Part shown: piece by piece, positions 35,849 to 46,144 of the stretch
Layout of the letters: the number at the start of each line of letters is the position of its first letter
Position numbering within the stretch: position 1 is the first letter of the stretch
Assembly (NCBI GenBank): GCA_029258915.1
Contig: JAPDJU010000005.1
Coordinates: forward strand, 62,001-126,000
Direction of reading: 5' to 3'
DNA length: 64,000 nt
Source: Thermoproteota archaeon
GTDB lineage: Archaea > Thermoproteota > Thermoprotei_A > EX4484-217-1
Notes under the pieces: generated by a model
Told to the model about the DNA's origin: nothing
Databases searched by the model: none
What the model saw: only the letters and a program-made list of their open reading frames with translations
Program-made: the position numbers and the translations under genes

Positions 35849-36413
35849 CAGAAGAGCCTATTTCTACACCTGCACTTCTAAGTTTTAAGGAACAGTTTCT
35901 GCAAAAAGCAGCGGACTTATAATCCACATCAACTATTGAATTACTAAAGCTCATAACACATTTCTTGTTTGTACAATGCTCTAAACCAAAGGTATGGCCT
36001 AGTTCGTGCATACACTCCTTAACTATTCTTTCAAAGTATTTTTCATTATTAGGTCTAAACCCGTAAAATTCCGGTTTCAGTCTTGGTAAAAAAACTGCAG
36101 CTATACCTTTAAATGGGTCTGCTAAGCCAAATACGAAATTTAACGGTTCAACATAAGCATCGAACCCGCAAAGCCCTAATATTCTATCGTAGTTTAGAAA
36201 TTTTACTTTCCCATAAATCCAATCTAAAATTCTGCTAGCTAAATATTGTCCTCTTCTCCAATCATAGTATGTGAGAGGCGGTGTAAGATTTTCAGTTGAA
36301 ACATCAGCTTCCACGTTGAATTTGTCCTTAAGCACTTCAACTAATCTTTTAAGAATATTAAATTCTATGAAGCCACATGGCTGGATAAGTAAGGTAAAGT
36401 TCTTTCTTGACAT
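35832..36413 (-). CDS. amzA: Archaemetzincin
   Basis: 193 residues. The metzincin motif HELGHTFGLEHC lies at 136-147, followed by the family-specific cysteines CVMSFSNS and FCRNC, a zinc site found only in archaemetzincins. A metalloprotease, probably cytoplasmic since no signal peptide is seen; natural substrates are unknown. The Met-turn is CVMSF. Confidence 0.95.
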   Translation of the reverse strand: MSRKNFTLLIQPCGFIEFNILKRLVEVLKDKFNVEADVSTENLTPPLTYYDWRRGQYLASRILDWIYGKVKFLNYDRILGLCGFDAYVEPLNFVFGLADPFKGIAAVFLPRLKPEFYGFRPNNEKYFERIVKECMHELGHTFGLEHCTNKKCVMSFSNSIVDVDYKSAAFCRNCSLKLRSAGVEIGSSAILFQ

Positions 36414-36484
36414 GGAATCACTAATGATAAATGTTTAAATTTAAAAATTTATAGCTTACCTCTTTTAGAAGAAATACAGAGAAT

Positions 36485-36494
36485 AATTTTAAAT
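36485..36494 (+). promoter_or_regulatory. Possible TATA box of rtcB
   Basis: ATTTTAAATG about 40 bases before the ATG of rtcB, in an AT-rich region between divergent amzA and rtcB. Confidence 0.4.
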
Positions 36495-36530
36495 GCGTGA
36501 ACAACCAATACTGAGCTATAAGGTGGTTGC

Positions 36531-39377
36531 ATGGTTACGTTAAAAAAGATAAGCGAACTCATATATGAAATTCCTAAAGGTTCAAAGCCAGGCATGAATG
36601 TTCCAGCTAGAGTATATGCTGACGAACTATTACTACAGAAAATGAGAACAGATAGAACACTTATCCAAGCAGCTAATGTAGCTTGTTTACCTGGAATAGT
36701 AAGGTATAGCTATGTGATGCCCGATGGTCATGAAGGATACGGTTTTCCAATAGGTGGTGTTGCTGCTTTCGACCCCGACAAAGGCGGTGTCATTAGTCCT
36801 GGAGGAGTCGGCTACGACATTAACTGTCTTCCTCCGGGAACAAAGGTGCTAACTTCTTTAGGATATAAAGTGAATATTGAAGAACTAGCCATAGACGATA
36901 CAATAGTGTCCATAAGTAAGAAAAGTAAGGTAAAAGAAGAAGGTGATGTAGTCTTACTTATGTCAAGATATGAAACTACGATATACGAGATTAAGACGAA
37001 ATCTGGTTTTACGCTGAAAGCTACAGGCGACCATCCGATACTTACTAGAAAGAAGGGTATGGTAAAAGCTGACGAATTAGAAGAAGGTATGGAAGTGGCC
37101 ATATATCCGTTTGAAGGGGTAAACTACGAGAAACCAAAAGAGTTCACCATAGTAAGCAGTGATAAACTACCTTATACTTTAAAAAAGGAACTTAAGAAAC
37201 GTGGTCTTTTACCTCTAACTAGTGGAAACGCGAAATTACCCTACATACTTAAAATACTTGGTTACGTTTTAGGCGATGGTACAATTAATGGTAAGCAACT
37301 AGAAATATATGGTCGCAAAGAGGATTTGGAAGAAATAAGGAAGGACTTAGAGAAACTAGGCTATAAGGCTAAAATTTATTCTCGTAAGAAAACATGTAAG
37401 CTTAAAGGATATACGTTTGAGCATCAGGAATATGTACTAAAAGTTTCTGCAAAAAGTTTAGCGAAACTCCTAACAGTTTTAGGATGTCCTGAAGGTAATA
37501 AGTCTAGAGCTAGATACGGTGTACCATGGTTTATATTTAAACTGCCCCTGTGGATGATTAGGCTATTTTTAGCAGGATATTTTGGAGCAGAACTTTCAAA
37601 ACCTAAGACAATTAACGGCTATAACTTTTATATGCCAGAGTTAAAGATAGTGAAGATTAAAAAGCTTGAGAAAAATGCTTGGGAGTTCTTAGAAGGCATT
37701 AAGAAGCTTCTAGAAAAATTCGGAATAAAAGCAGTAGTAAGAAAGGCATATGAAAATAGGGACAAGGTTTGTTTAAGATTACTAGTAAAATCTAATCCTG
37801 AAAACCTTATTAAGCTATATTCAAAAATAGGCTACGAATATAACAGTTTAAGGAGAAGATTAGCTAACGCTGCCATAGTTTACTTAAAATTAAAGCAGAA
37901 AATTGTTGAAGAAAGAAGGATTTTAAGGAAAATACTGAAAGAAGAACATCTCCAGGGTATATCACTAACTATTCTCGTATCGGAATATTGTGAAAAAGTT
38001 AATCAAAGGTTTATTGAAAGAAGCGTGTATTCGGGCGTGGAGGACGCTAGAATACCTAAGAGTATGATAAGGTTTGAAGAACACGTTAGGTCTAAAGTTG
38101 AAGGAGACATAGTATACGATGAAGTTGAAGAGATAAAGGCAAAACGCTATAATGGGCCAGTTTACGACATTACCGTTTCAAATGAAAACCATAACTTCAT
38201 AGCTGACTCTTTTGTCGTTTCAAATTGTGGTGTTAGGCTTCTAAGGACAAATCTTATGCTAGATGATTTAAAACCTAAAATGAGGGAGCTTCTTGACACT
38301 TTAGCTAGAAATATACCTTCAGGTGTTGGTAGAGGAGGCCTTATAAGAATATCTATTAGCGAGCTTAACAGGGTACTTCTTGAAGGAGTAGACTGGGCTG
38401 TAGATAGAGGATACGCTTGGCCTGAAGATAGAGAACATATTGAAGAAAAAGGACACATGCCCGCAGCAGACCCTGATAAGGTGTCTTTAAGAGCTAAGCA
38501 GAGAGGGGCACCACAGCTAGGAAGTTTAGGTAGTGGGAATCACTTCTTAGAAATACAGATAGTTGAAGAAATATATGATAAGAAAGCTGCCAAGAAAATC
38601 GGTATTGAACGTGTAGGCCAAGTAGTGGTAATGGTACATACAGGTTCTAGAGGCTTAGGTCACCAGGTGGCTTCAGACTATTTACGCTTAATGGAGAGAG
38701 CTATGAGAAAGTACGGTATAAGGGTTCCAGATAGAGAACTTGTTTCAGTACCTTGGAATAGTAGAGAAGCACAAGACTACTTTGCAGCTATGAGTGCAGC
38801 AGTAAACTATGCTTTCACCAATAGAGCTTTAATAACATATTGGGTTAGAGAATCATTCAAACGAGTATTTCATGAAGATTTCGATAAGCTGGGTCTTGAA
38901 TTAATATACGATGTTGCCCATAACATTGCTAAAATAGAATACCATAAAGTGAATGGTAAAAGAAAGAAGCTCATAGTCCATAGGAAAGGAAGTACTAGAG
39001 CTTTTCCTCCAGGCCATCCTGAAATACCTAAGGATCATAAAGACATAGGCCAAGTTGTTTTAATACCTGGCTCTATGGGTACAGCAAGTTACGTGCTTTT
39101 AGGTGTAGAAACAGGTGAAGAAGTATTTTACTCCACATGTCATGGTAGTGGACGATTACTTTCAAGAGCAGCAGCGGTTAGAAAATATAGAGCAAGCGAA
39201 GTAATTAATGCACTAAGAAAAATGGGTATAGAAGTCAGAGCAGCATCCAAGAGAGTTGTGTCTGAAGAAGCTCCAGGAGCATATAAACCATCAGATGCGG
39301 TTGTAAAAGTGGTTCATGAAGCGGGCCTTTCGAGGGTCTTATTAAAGCTAAGGCCTTTAGGAGTTGTAAAAGGCTAG
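36531..39377 (+). CDS. rtcB: tRNA-splicing ligase RtcB with an intein
   Basis: 948 residues, of which 467 are an intein, leaving a normal 481-residue RtcB. The N-extein ends GGVGYDIN and the C-extein starts CGVRLLRTNL, so splicing restores the conserved DINCGVR with its manganese-binding Cys. Further active-site motifs are GSLGSGNHFLEIQ, HTGSRGLGHQV, YDVAHNIAK and the guanylylated His in TCHGSGRLLSR. RtcB joins 2',3'-cyclic phosphate and 5'-OH RNA ends, in tRNA splicing and repair, using GTP. Without splicing the enzyme cannot work. No archease gene is seen next to it. Confidence 0.97.
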   Translation: MVTLKKISELIYEIPKGSKPGMNVPARVYADELLLQKMRTDRTLIQAANVACLPGIVRYSYVMPDGHEGYGFPIGGVAAFDPDKGGVISPGGVGYDINCLPPGTKVLTSLGYKVNIEELAIDDTIVSISKKSKVKEEGDVVLLMSRYETTIYEIKTKSGFTLKATGDHPILTRKKGMVKADELEEGMEVAIYPFEGVNYEKPKEFTIVSSDKLPYTLKKELKKRGLLPLTSGNAKLPYILKILGYVLGDGTINGKQLEIYGRKEDLEEIRKDLEKLGYKAKIYSRKKTCKLKGYTFEHQEYVLKVSAKSLAKLLTVLGCPEGNKSRARYGVPWFIFKLPLWMIRLFLAGYFGAELSKPKTINGYNFYMPELKIVKIKKLEKNAWEFLEGIKKLLEKFGIKAVVRKAYENRDKVCLRLLVKSNPENLIKLYSKIGYEYNSLRRRLANAAIVYLKLKQKIVEERRILRKILKEEHLQGISLTILVSEYCEKVNQRFIERSVYSGVEDARIPKSMIRFEEHVRSKVEGDIVYDEVEEIKAKRYNGPVYDITVSNENHNFIADSFVVSNCGVRLLRTNLMLDDLKPKMRELLDTLARNIPSGVGRGGLIRISISELNRVLLEGVDWAVDRGYAWPEDREHIEEKGHMPAADPDKVSLRAKQRGAPQLGSLGSGNHFLEIQIVEEIYDKKAAKKIGIERVGQVVVMVHTGSRGLGHQVASDYLRLMERAMRKYGIRVPDRELVSVPWNSREAQDYFAAMSAAVNYAFTNRALITYWVRESFKRVFHEDFDKLGLELIYDVAHNIAKIEYHKVNGKRKKLIVHRKGSTRAFPPGHPEIPKDHKDIGQVVLIPGSMGTASYVLLGVETGEEVFYSTCHGSGRLLSRAAAVRKYRASEVINALRKMGIEVRAASKRVVSEEAPGAYKPSDAVVKVVHEAGLSRVLLKLRPLGVVKG
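36825..38225 (+). other. Intein in RtcB with LAGLIDADG homing endonuclease
   Basis: Residues 99-565 of the host protein. Starts CLPPGTKVLTS (block A), has ATGDHPILT with the block B His, endonuclease motifs LGYVLGDGTIN and IRLFLAGYFGAE, and ends HNFIADSFVVSN before Cys+1. Two odd points: the second endonuclease motif has Gly where an acidic residue is usual (FGAE for FDAE), and the residue before the final Asn is Ser, not His. It may splice well while the nuclease is weak or dead. Confidence 0.93.
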
Positions 39378-40030
39378 GACTTAAGATATTTTTCGACAAG
39401 TTCAACTAAACACTTTAATTCATCACAGCATAGGTATATTGTTGCATTTTTACCTAAACTCTGATTACAAGTCCAAGCAATGGATAAACCTACTCTCTTA
39501 AAAACCGGGACATCGAATACGCTATCACCAACATATATTATTTCATTTAAATTGAAACCATTTTTCTTAGCCCATATAAATAAGACCTTATCTTTATCAA
39601 GCAATGGTACTTTAGGTTTACCACCTGCTTTAAGATAACCCTTTTCATCAAAAGTTAGACTGTTAGCTAGAAAATAATCTACATTAAGAGCTTGAGCTAC
39701 ATGCTCAGCTAAAATATCGATCCCTGAAGTTATAATTGCAGTTTTTAACCCTAACTTCTTAAGCTCTGCAATAGCTTCTTTAGCATCACTAGTTAATGAT
39801 GTTCTAAGTAAGACCTTTGCTATTTCAGGCCTAGATATGGTTTTTTCTTTCTTTTTTAGCCAAAGCAAAGTATCTAGAAACATGAACTCCTTGTAAGTTA
39901 TTTTTCCTTCAAGATATGCTCTAAAATTGTTCATAGCATTAACATGAAAATATGAGTGTAAAACCTGCCAGCTGCTATCTTCTTTGATCAGAACACCGTC
40001 CATGTCAAATACTATAAGCTTATATGGCAT
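39374..40030 (-). CDS. HAD-family phosphatase (phosphoserine phosphatase-like)
   Basis: 218 residues. Motif I FDMDGVLIKEDSSW, motif II IITSGID, motif III Lys near GGKPKVPLLDKDKV and motif IV YVGDSVFDVPVF. The helical cap resembles SerB-like enzymes. It follows a class II aldolase gene with a 6-bp gap, so its substrate may be the aldolase's phosphorylated sugar rather than phosphoserine. Overlaps the rtcB stop by 4 bp, convergent. Confidence 0.86.
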   Translation of the reverse strand: MPYKLIVFDMDGVLIKEDSSWQVLHSYFHVNAMNNFRAYLEGKITYKEFMFLDTLLWLKKKEKTISRPEIAKVLLRTSLTSDAKEAIAELKKLGLKTAIITSGIDILAEHVAQALNVDYFLANSLTFDEKGYLKAGGKPKVPLLDKDKVLFIWAKKNGFNLNEIIYVGDSVFDVPVFKRVGLSIAWTCNQSLGKNATIYLCCDELKCLVELVEKYLKS

Positions 40031-40036
40031 TTGTGT

Positions 40037-40642
40037 TTACCCTAAGAATTTTTCAGCAATAGACTTGATAAGTAGCATTTTAGCGTTTCGCTCGACGATT
40101 AAAACTCTATGCAGTGCATCTTCTATGGTTTCACCTACACCTACAACCCCATGTCCTCTAAGGATAATTAGAGAATTAGGTCCTCTTAAGCTATTAGCTA
40201 CTGCTTCAGCTAACTCTAAACTTCCCGGAGGTAGTCTAGGTATTACAGAGATACCATCAGGTATGTAGTATTTAGTTTCAGCTGTGGTTTCTAATAAAAC
40301 TTCATCTACGTTAGCTATAATATCCGTTAGAGCTATAGTTAATGGGTTATGTGCATGAACAACAGCTTTAATATCGTCAAGTTTTAAGTATATGAGTTTA
40401 TGCATCTTGTATTCTACGGAAGGTTTAAATCCCTTAACACTGCTCCACCTATCGTTAAAGTACACTACAACTAGGTCGTCCGGTTTTAAGCTGCTTTTAG
40501 ATACATGGCTGGGTGTTATAATGAAGTAGTTTTCTGCGAACCGATAACTTACATTTCCATCGTAAACTTCGATTAAACCTCTCTCAAAGAGAATACGTGA
40601 AGCCCAAACTATTTTCTCTTTAGCTGCACCTATAGTTTCCAT
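40037..40642 (-). CDS. Class II aldolase (L-fuculose-phosphate aldolase-like)
   Basis: 201 residues. Zinc histidines are in VHAHNPLTIAL and LRGHGVVGVG, the acidic catalytic residue probably in TTAETKYY. NVSYR and ITPSHVSKSSL are the phosphate-binding parts. Family members cleave fuculose-1-phosphate or related sugars to DHAP and an aldehyde; archaeal ones may supply lactaldehyde or work in 5-deoxysugar salvage. It lies between a small zinc-ribbon gene and the HAD phosphatase in one likely operon. Confidence 0.87.
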   Translation of the reverse strand: METIGAAKEKIVWASRILFERGLIEVYDGNVSYRFAENYFIITPSHVSKSSLKPDDLVVVYFNDRWSSVKGFKPSVEYKMHKLIYLKLDDIKAVVHAHNPLTIALTDIIANVDEVLLETTAETKYYIPDGISVIPRLPPGSLELAEAVANSLRGPNSLIILRGHGVVGVGETIEDALHRVLIVERNAKMLLIKSIAEKFLG

Positions 40643-40646
40643 AGTT

Positions 40647-40781
40647 TCAACCTAACACCTTAACATTAGTAGATCCACAATAGGGGCATTTGATTTTTTC
40701 CTCGTCCGTACTCTTTACTGAAAAATATCCTCCTCTCCCTTTCTTAGCGCAATCTCTACATTGATATCTGGTTCCTGCCAA
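40647..40781 (-). CDS. Small zinc-ribbon protein
   Basis: Not in the ORF track. From TTG 40781 I read 44 residues, LAGTRYQCRDCAKKGRGGYF up to IKCPYCGSTNVKVLG. Two CxxC pairs (CRDC and CPYC) form a classic zinc ribbon. A ribosome site (GAGGTG) lies about ten bases upstream, and its stop is 4 bp before the aldolase start. Function unknown; it could bind RNA, DNA or a partner protein. Confidence 0.7.
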   Translation of the reverse strand: MAGTRYQCRDCAKKGRGGYFSVKSTDEEKIKCPYCGSTNVKVLG

Positions 40782-40863
40782 CTATCTTAGCACCTCGACC
40801 TTATAATACCATTAGGTGGGGAGTTTATAAATACTACTTTAGAAGAAAAGGCTAATAGCTTAA

Positions 40864-41829
<966 letters not shown>

Positions 41830-41945
41830 TAAAATAGGCTTACAGTGATCGTATTATGAGGTACTGTTGTTTATAAAGCAATCTATGAGCAAATATAAAA
41901 TATTAGAAGCTATAATAGCTCTAAAAGCTAAATGGTGCTGTAGTT

Positions 41946-43556
41946 ATGGGTAGAAATACAAGAGAAGCCTTTAGAAGCCTTAGTGCAGCAGAGTTCTTCT
42001 ATAGAAATAGGGAAATTGCCGGCTTCTCTAATCCGAGTAGAGCACTTTACCAAACTGTTAGGGAGTTAGTGGAAAACGCCTTAGATGCTTGCGATTCTCA
42101 CGAAATATTACCCTCATTATATATCGGAATTAAGCTTGTAGACCCTATAAAATCCTTCTATAAGGTTACAGTATCGGATAATGGGATAGGCGTTCCACCA
42201 TACTACGTACCTTACGCTTTTGGCCAAGTGCTCTTTGGCTCCAAATATAAGCTAAGACAAACTAGAGGAATGTTTGGTTTAGGAGCGAAAATGGCCATAT
42301 TGTATGGGCAGTTAACGACAGGTAAACCTGTTGAAGTAGAAACAACACCTTTGGGCAGCCGCTACAAATATTACTTTAAAATCATGGTGGATATTAAGAG
42401 AAATGAACCAATAATTATTGAGCAGAGGGTAAGAAAACTTAAAAAGAAAACTCATGGAACAACGGTTTCAGTAACTATAGAAGGTGATTGGTCTAGGGCT
42501 AAGAACAAGGTTTACGAATATATTAAAAGGACTGCCATAGCTACGCCTTACGCTAACATAACTTTCGTCCCTCCAGACAATAGTGAAGTTATAGTTTATA
42601 AACGGGTGATAGATAAAATTCCACCACCACCTAAAGAAGTAAAGCCCCATCCTCATGGTGTAGATATTGAAATGCTGAAAATGCTTATATCCTCATCTGA
42701 AGCAAGTACGTTGAAAGAATTTTTAGCAGAATCTTTCCAAAGCATAGGGCTTATAACAGCTGAAAGATTTCTCAGAGATATAGGATTCGACCCTAACATG
42801 TCACCTGAAAAACTTACAACGGAAGGAATTAAAGCGTTAGTTAGCGGCCTTAAAGAATATAAGGACTTTAAGCCTCCTAGAACCGATGCATTATCCCCGC
42901 TTGGAGAAGAACTTATAGTAGCAGGGCTTAGAAGCGTTCTTGAACCGGAATTCGTGGCAGCAACTACTAGGAGGCCTTCGGCTTATTCAGGCCACCCATT
43001 CATAATAGAAGTAGGCATAGCCTACGGAGGAAAAATACCCTCAAAAGATGAACCACAACTTTACCGTTTCGCAAACAAAATACCACTACTCTACGATGAA
43101 AAAGCCGATGTTTCATGGAAAATAGTTTCAAACGTAATAGACTGGAAAGCTTATGGTGTAGAATTCCCAGCCCCATTAGTAGTTCTTGCTCATATATGCA
43201 GCACCAAAGTACCGTATAAGGGGGTTGGTAAGGAAAGTATAGCTGAAGTTCCCGAAATAGAAAAAGAAATAAAGAATGCAATTAGAGAAGTAGCAAGAAA
43301 ACTGAGAACATACATATTAAAGAAGAGAAGGGAAGAAGAACTAAGAAAGAAAGCAATAACTTACATTAAATACATACCTGAAATAGCAAGCAGCTTAGCA
43401 GCACTTAGTAGACCGCCCACCGCTGAAATTAACGGCGGAGGATTAACAGCCAAAGAGATAGAAATAATGCTTCTACACTTAGTTAAGCATAAGCTCGAGA
43501 AAATAGGTATAATACTTGATATCGAAACTTTAAAAGGAAAGGTTAAAACTAGGTGA
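41946..43556 (+). CDS. top6B: DNA topoisomerase VI subunit B
   Basis: 536 residues. GHKL ATPase motifs LVENALDACD, DNGIGVPP and RGMFGLGAKMAI, then the H2TH and transducer domains with the switch Lys region near GGGLT. Together with subunit A it relaxes supercoils and separates DNA by double-strand passage. 4 bp before top6A, one operon. A type IIB enzyme fits a non-thaumarchaeal TACK genome. Confidence 0.97.
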   Translation: MGRNTREAFRSLSAAEFFYRNREIAGFSNPSRALYQTVRELVENALDACDSHEILPSLYIGIKLVDPIKSFYKVTVSDNGIGVPPYYVPYAFGQVLFGSKYKLRQTRGMFGLGAKMAILYGQLTTGKPVEVETTPLGSRYKYYFKIMVDIKRNEPIIIEQRVRKLKKKTHGTTVSVTIEGDWSRAKNKVYEYIKRTAIATPYANITFVPPDNSEVIVYKRVIDKIPPPPKEVKPHPHGVDIEMLKMLISSSEASTLKEFLAESFQSIGLITAERFLRDIGFDPNMSPEKLTTEGIKALVSGLKEYKDFKPPRTDALSPLGEELIVAGLRSVLEPEFVAATTRRPSAYSGHPFIIEVGIAYGGKIPSKDEPQLYRFANKIPLLYDEKADVSWKIVSNVIDWKAYGVEFPAPLVVLAHICSTKVPYKGVGKESIAEVPEIEKEIKNAIREVARKLRTYILKKRREEELRKKAITYIKYIPEIASSLAALSRPPTAEINGGGLTAKEIEIMLLHLVKHKLEKIGIILDIETLKGKVKTR

Positions 43557-43560
43557 AACT

Positions 43561-44736
43561 ATGAGCATGCTGCCCTATGACATAGATTATAAGCAGAGGT
43601 TAGAAGCGGCAAAAATCCTTCATGAAGCATTTATAAAACTCGTAGAACAAATAAAGAAAAAAGAAAATCCAACATTAGTTTTCCCTAAAAGAACACTAAG
43701 CAATACTATATATGATGAAGAAAGAAAACTACTGCTTCTTGGCCGTGAAACACAAAAAAGAAGATTCTTAGACGTAAATGAAGCAAGAAAATTTATGCAA
43801 ACACTACTTATGGCTAAAATAATTTATGATTCTCTAATAAGCAACGAATACCCTACAATTAGAGACCTGTATTATAGAGGAAAACATAGCATAATATACT
43901 ATGATCATAAAGGTAGGAGAAGAGAGGAAAACACATGGGATGAACAAAAAGAATCGGATGCAATAATTAGAGATATAGAAGTAATTACAGGTCTTCTAAG
44001 GGAAGACATGCTTATTCTTAGTAAAGAAAAGGGTAAGCTCGTTGGTAAAATAAAGCTGAAATCCGGAGGAGATATAATTGATGCTTCAAAAATGGGTCAT
44101 GGAGCTTACGCTTTAGAACCGACACCAGATTTAATAGAGATAATTGACGTAGATGCTGACTTCGTACTTGTTGTTGAAAAAGACGCTGTTTTCCAACAAT
44201 TACATAGATATAGATTTTGGGAAAAACATAAAGCCCTTCTAATAACAAGTGCAGGGCAACCTGATAGAGCAACGAGAAGATTTGTAAAAAGATTAAATGA
44301 AGAATGCGGGTTACCGGTATACATACTTACAGATGCTGATCCTTATGGATGGTACATATACTCTGTATTTAAAATAGGCTCAATAACACTATCCTACGAA
44401 AGCGAAAAACTGGCAACACCCAAAGCAAGGTTTCTTGGAGTAAGTATGACGGACATTTTCGGCGAACGCGATAAAAAAGGCAAGCTTATAAAACAACCCT
44501 ACTTAAGCAGTAAAGAGCGCAAGAACTTTATAATCAAAGCAACGCCAAGAGATATAAAAAGAGCTAAAGAACTTCTGAACTATAAGTGGTTCCGGACAAA
44601 GCAGTGGAAGAAAGAAATACTCACATTCATTAACAAGAAGGTAAAACTAGAAATTGAAGCATTAGCAAGTAAAAGCACAAAGTTTCTTGCAGATGAATAT
44701 ATTCCTGAAAAAATAGAGAACGGATGGATCGACTAA
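43561..44736 (+). CDS. top6A: DNA topoisomerase VI subunit A
   Basis: 391 residues. Catalytic Tyr in TIRDLYYRGKH (about 105), Toprim Glu in VVEKDAVFQQL and the acidic pair in YILTDADPYGWYIYS. It is the DNA-cleaving subunit and the relative of Spo11. Ends 4 bp into the convergent membrane gene. Confidence 0.97.
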   Translation: MSMLPYDIDYKQRLEAAKILHEAFIKLVEQIKKKENPTLVFPKRTLSNTIYDEERKLLLLGRETQKRRFLDVNEARKFMQTLLMAKIIYDSLISNEYPTIRDLYYRGKHSIIYYDHKGRRREENTWDEQKESDAIIRDIEVITGLLREDMLILSKEKGKLVGKIKLKSGGDIIDASKMGHGAYALEPTPDLIEIIDVDADFVLVVEKDAVFQQLHRYRFWEKHKALLITSAGQPDRATRRFVKRLNEECGLPVYILTDADPYGWYIYSVFKIGSITLSYESEKLATPKARFLGVSMTDIFGERDKKGKLIKQPYLSSKERKNFIIKATPRDIKRAKELLNYKWFRTKQWKKEILTFINKKVKLEIEALASKSTKFLADEYIPEKIENGWID

Positions 44737-45287
44737 TATTTTAACTTTTTAATTTTCTCTATTTGATAAACAATAGCTCTTGCTATAGGGTAGTTAAAGA
44801 GGACAACGTGAGTAATATTGTAAATAGCTGTTACAAGTAATATGAAGAGTAAACCTACAGTATAATTTGAACTTATCGACAATATGAGATCTCTAAATAA
44901 TGTTATGAGAACAATAATGTTAACTACAGTCATTACCAGTGCTCTAAATAAAGATGAAAACATCACACAGAATATCTCCTTTCTCTTCATTTTAAAAGCA
45001 ACATGAAAACCAATAAGCATCGAAATTACTGCTGAAAATTTCATAAACGGACCTATAGGTATGAATTCTCCTCTAAACAATAAGAAAATAAAGTGAATTA
45101 CAGCAACTAAAACACTAACCCTAAAATTAAATGAAAAATACGCTATAAGAGAAGGTATTTCAGAAGGATCAAACACTAAATACGAAAAAGGGGGAGGCAT
45201 TCTAAGTAATGTACTAGCACCAGACAGAGTTAACAATGAAGCTAAAGCAGCTAAAACAGCAGCACCAGCTATATCCTTAGACCTCAT
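44733..45287 (-). CDS. ECF transporter substrate-binding (S) component, riboflavin-type
   Basis: 184 residues with about six membrane helices. YLVFDPSEIPSLIAYFSFN is the S-component pattern seen in RibU-like proteins, and FIPIGPFMKFSAV fits the next loop. It would bind a vitamin and work with shared T and ATPase units, none of which are in the window. Riboflavin is the best guess by motif, but the vitamin specificity of S components is hard to read from sequence. Confidence 0.7.
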   Translation of the reverse strand: MRSKDIAGAAVLAALASLLTLSGASTLLRMPPPFSYLVFDPSEIPSLIAYFSFNFRVSVLVAVIHFIFLLFRGEFIPIGPFMKFSAVISMLIGFHVAFKMKRKEIFCVMFSSLFRALVMTVVNIIVLITLFRDLILSISSNYTVGLLFILLVTAIYNITHVVLFNYPIARAIVYQIEKIKKLKY

Positions 45288-45398
45288 GTTACCTTACCTC
45301 CGGGCTAAGAAGAATATACACAGTAATTAAATTTAAGAGTAGCTACTCAAAATTGAGTAAGTCTAATTTATAAATAACATTAAGAATATTTGAAAAAT

Positions 45399-46142
45399 AT
45401 GGTGATAAAAATTCTTCCACTTAAACTACCTAGCAAGGAGCTTATAAGGAGGTTATCTGTTAAGGACTTAGCAAAAATAATTGACCATACGATACTGAAA
45501 CCTAATGTCACATTGGACGATGTATTTAAAGTATGTGAAGAAACTTTAAACTATGGTTTCGCTGTAGCTATGATACCGCCACTATACGTTAAAGATGCAT
45601 TAAAGAAGTATCCTGAGTGTAAGATAGCTACAATAATAGGTTTTCCTCTTGGTTACCAAAGTTTAAAGATCAAGCTGAAGGAAGCAGAAGAAGCATTAAA
45701 CAATGGTGCTTCTGAAATAGATATGGTAATGAATATCTCAATGTTTAAAACAGGTAATAAAGAATATGTTTTAAACGAAATAAGTGAAATTGTAGACTTA
45801 GCCAAGAGTGTAGGTAACATTATTGTTAAAGTCATTATAGAAACAGGTTATCTAAGCGATAATGAAATCATAGAAGCTTCAAAAATAGTTAAAGAGGCAG
45901 GAGCAGATTATGTAAAATCATGTACAGGATTCGGTCCTAGAGGAGTAACACTACATGACGTTTATTTAATGTATAATGCTGTTGAAGGTAAAATAGGCGT
46001 TAAAGCCGCTGGAGGTATAAGACATGCAGAAGATACTTTAGCTTTGATTTCTGCTGGAGCTTCAAGAATAGGTACAAGCAGTGGGGTACGTATTATTGAA
46101 GAATATAAAAAACTTAGGTTTAAGTATGGATTTTTAGACTAA
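45399..46142 (+). CDS. deoC: Deoxyribose-phosphate aldolase
   Basis: About 247 residues from ATG 45399 (the track uses TTG 45390). IIDHTILKPN at the start, IGFPLGYQ, ASEIDMVMNI, Schiff-base Lys in ADYVKSCTGFGPRG and the second Lys in GVKAAGGIR. Splits deoxyribose-5-phosphate into glyceraldehyde-3-phosphate and acetaldehyde. Converges with nadE. Confidence 0.95.
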   Translation: MVIKILPLKLPSKELIRRLSVKDLAKIIDHTILKPNVTLDDVFKVCEETLNYGFAVAMIPPLYVKDALKKYPECKIATIIGFPLGYQSLKIKLKEAEEALNNGASEIDMVMNISMFKTGNKEYVLNEISEIVDLAKSVGNIIVKVIIETGYLSDNEIIEASKIVKEAGADYVKSCTGFGPRGVTLHDVYLMYNAVEGKIGVKAAGGIRHAEDTLALISAGASRIGTSSGVRIIEEYKKLRFKYGFLD

Positions 46143-46144
46143 CC

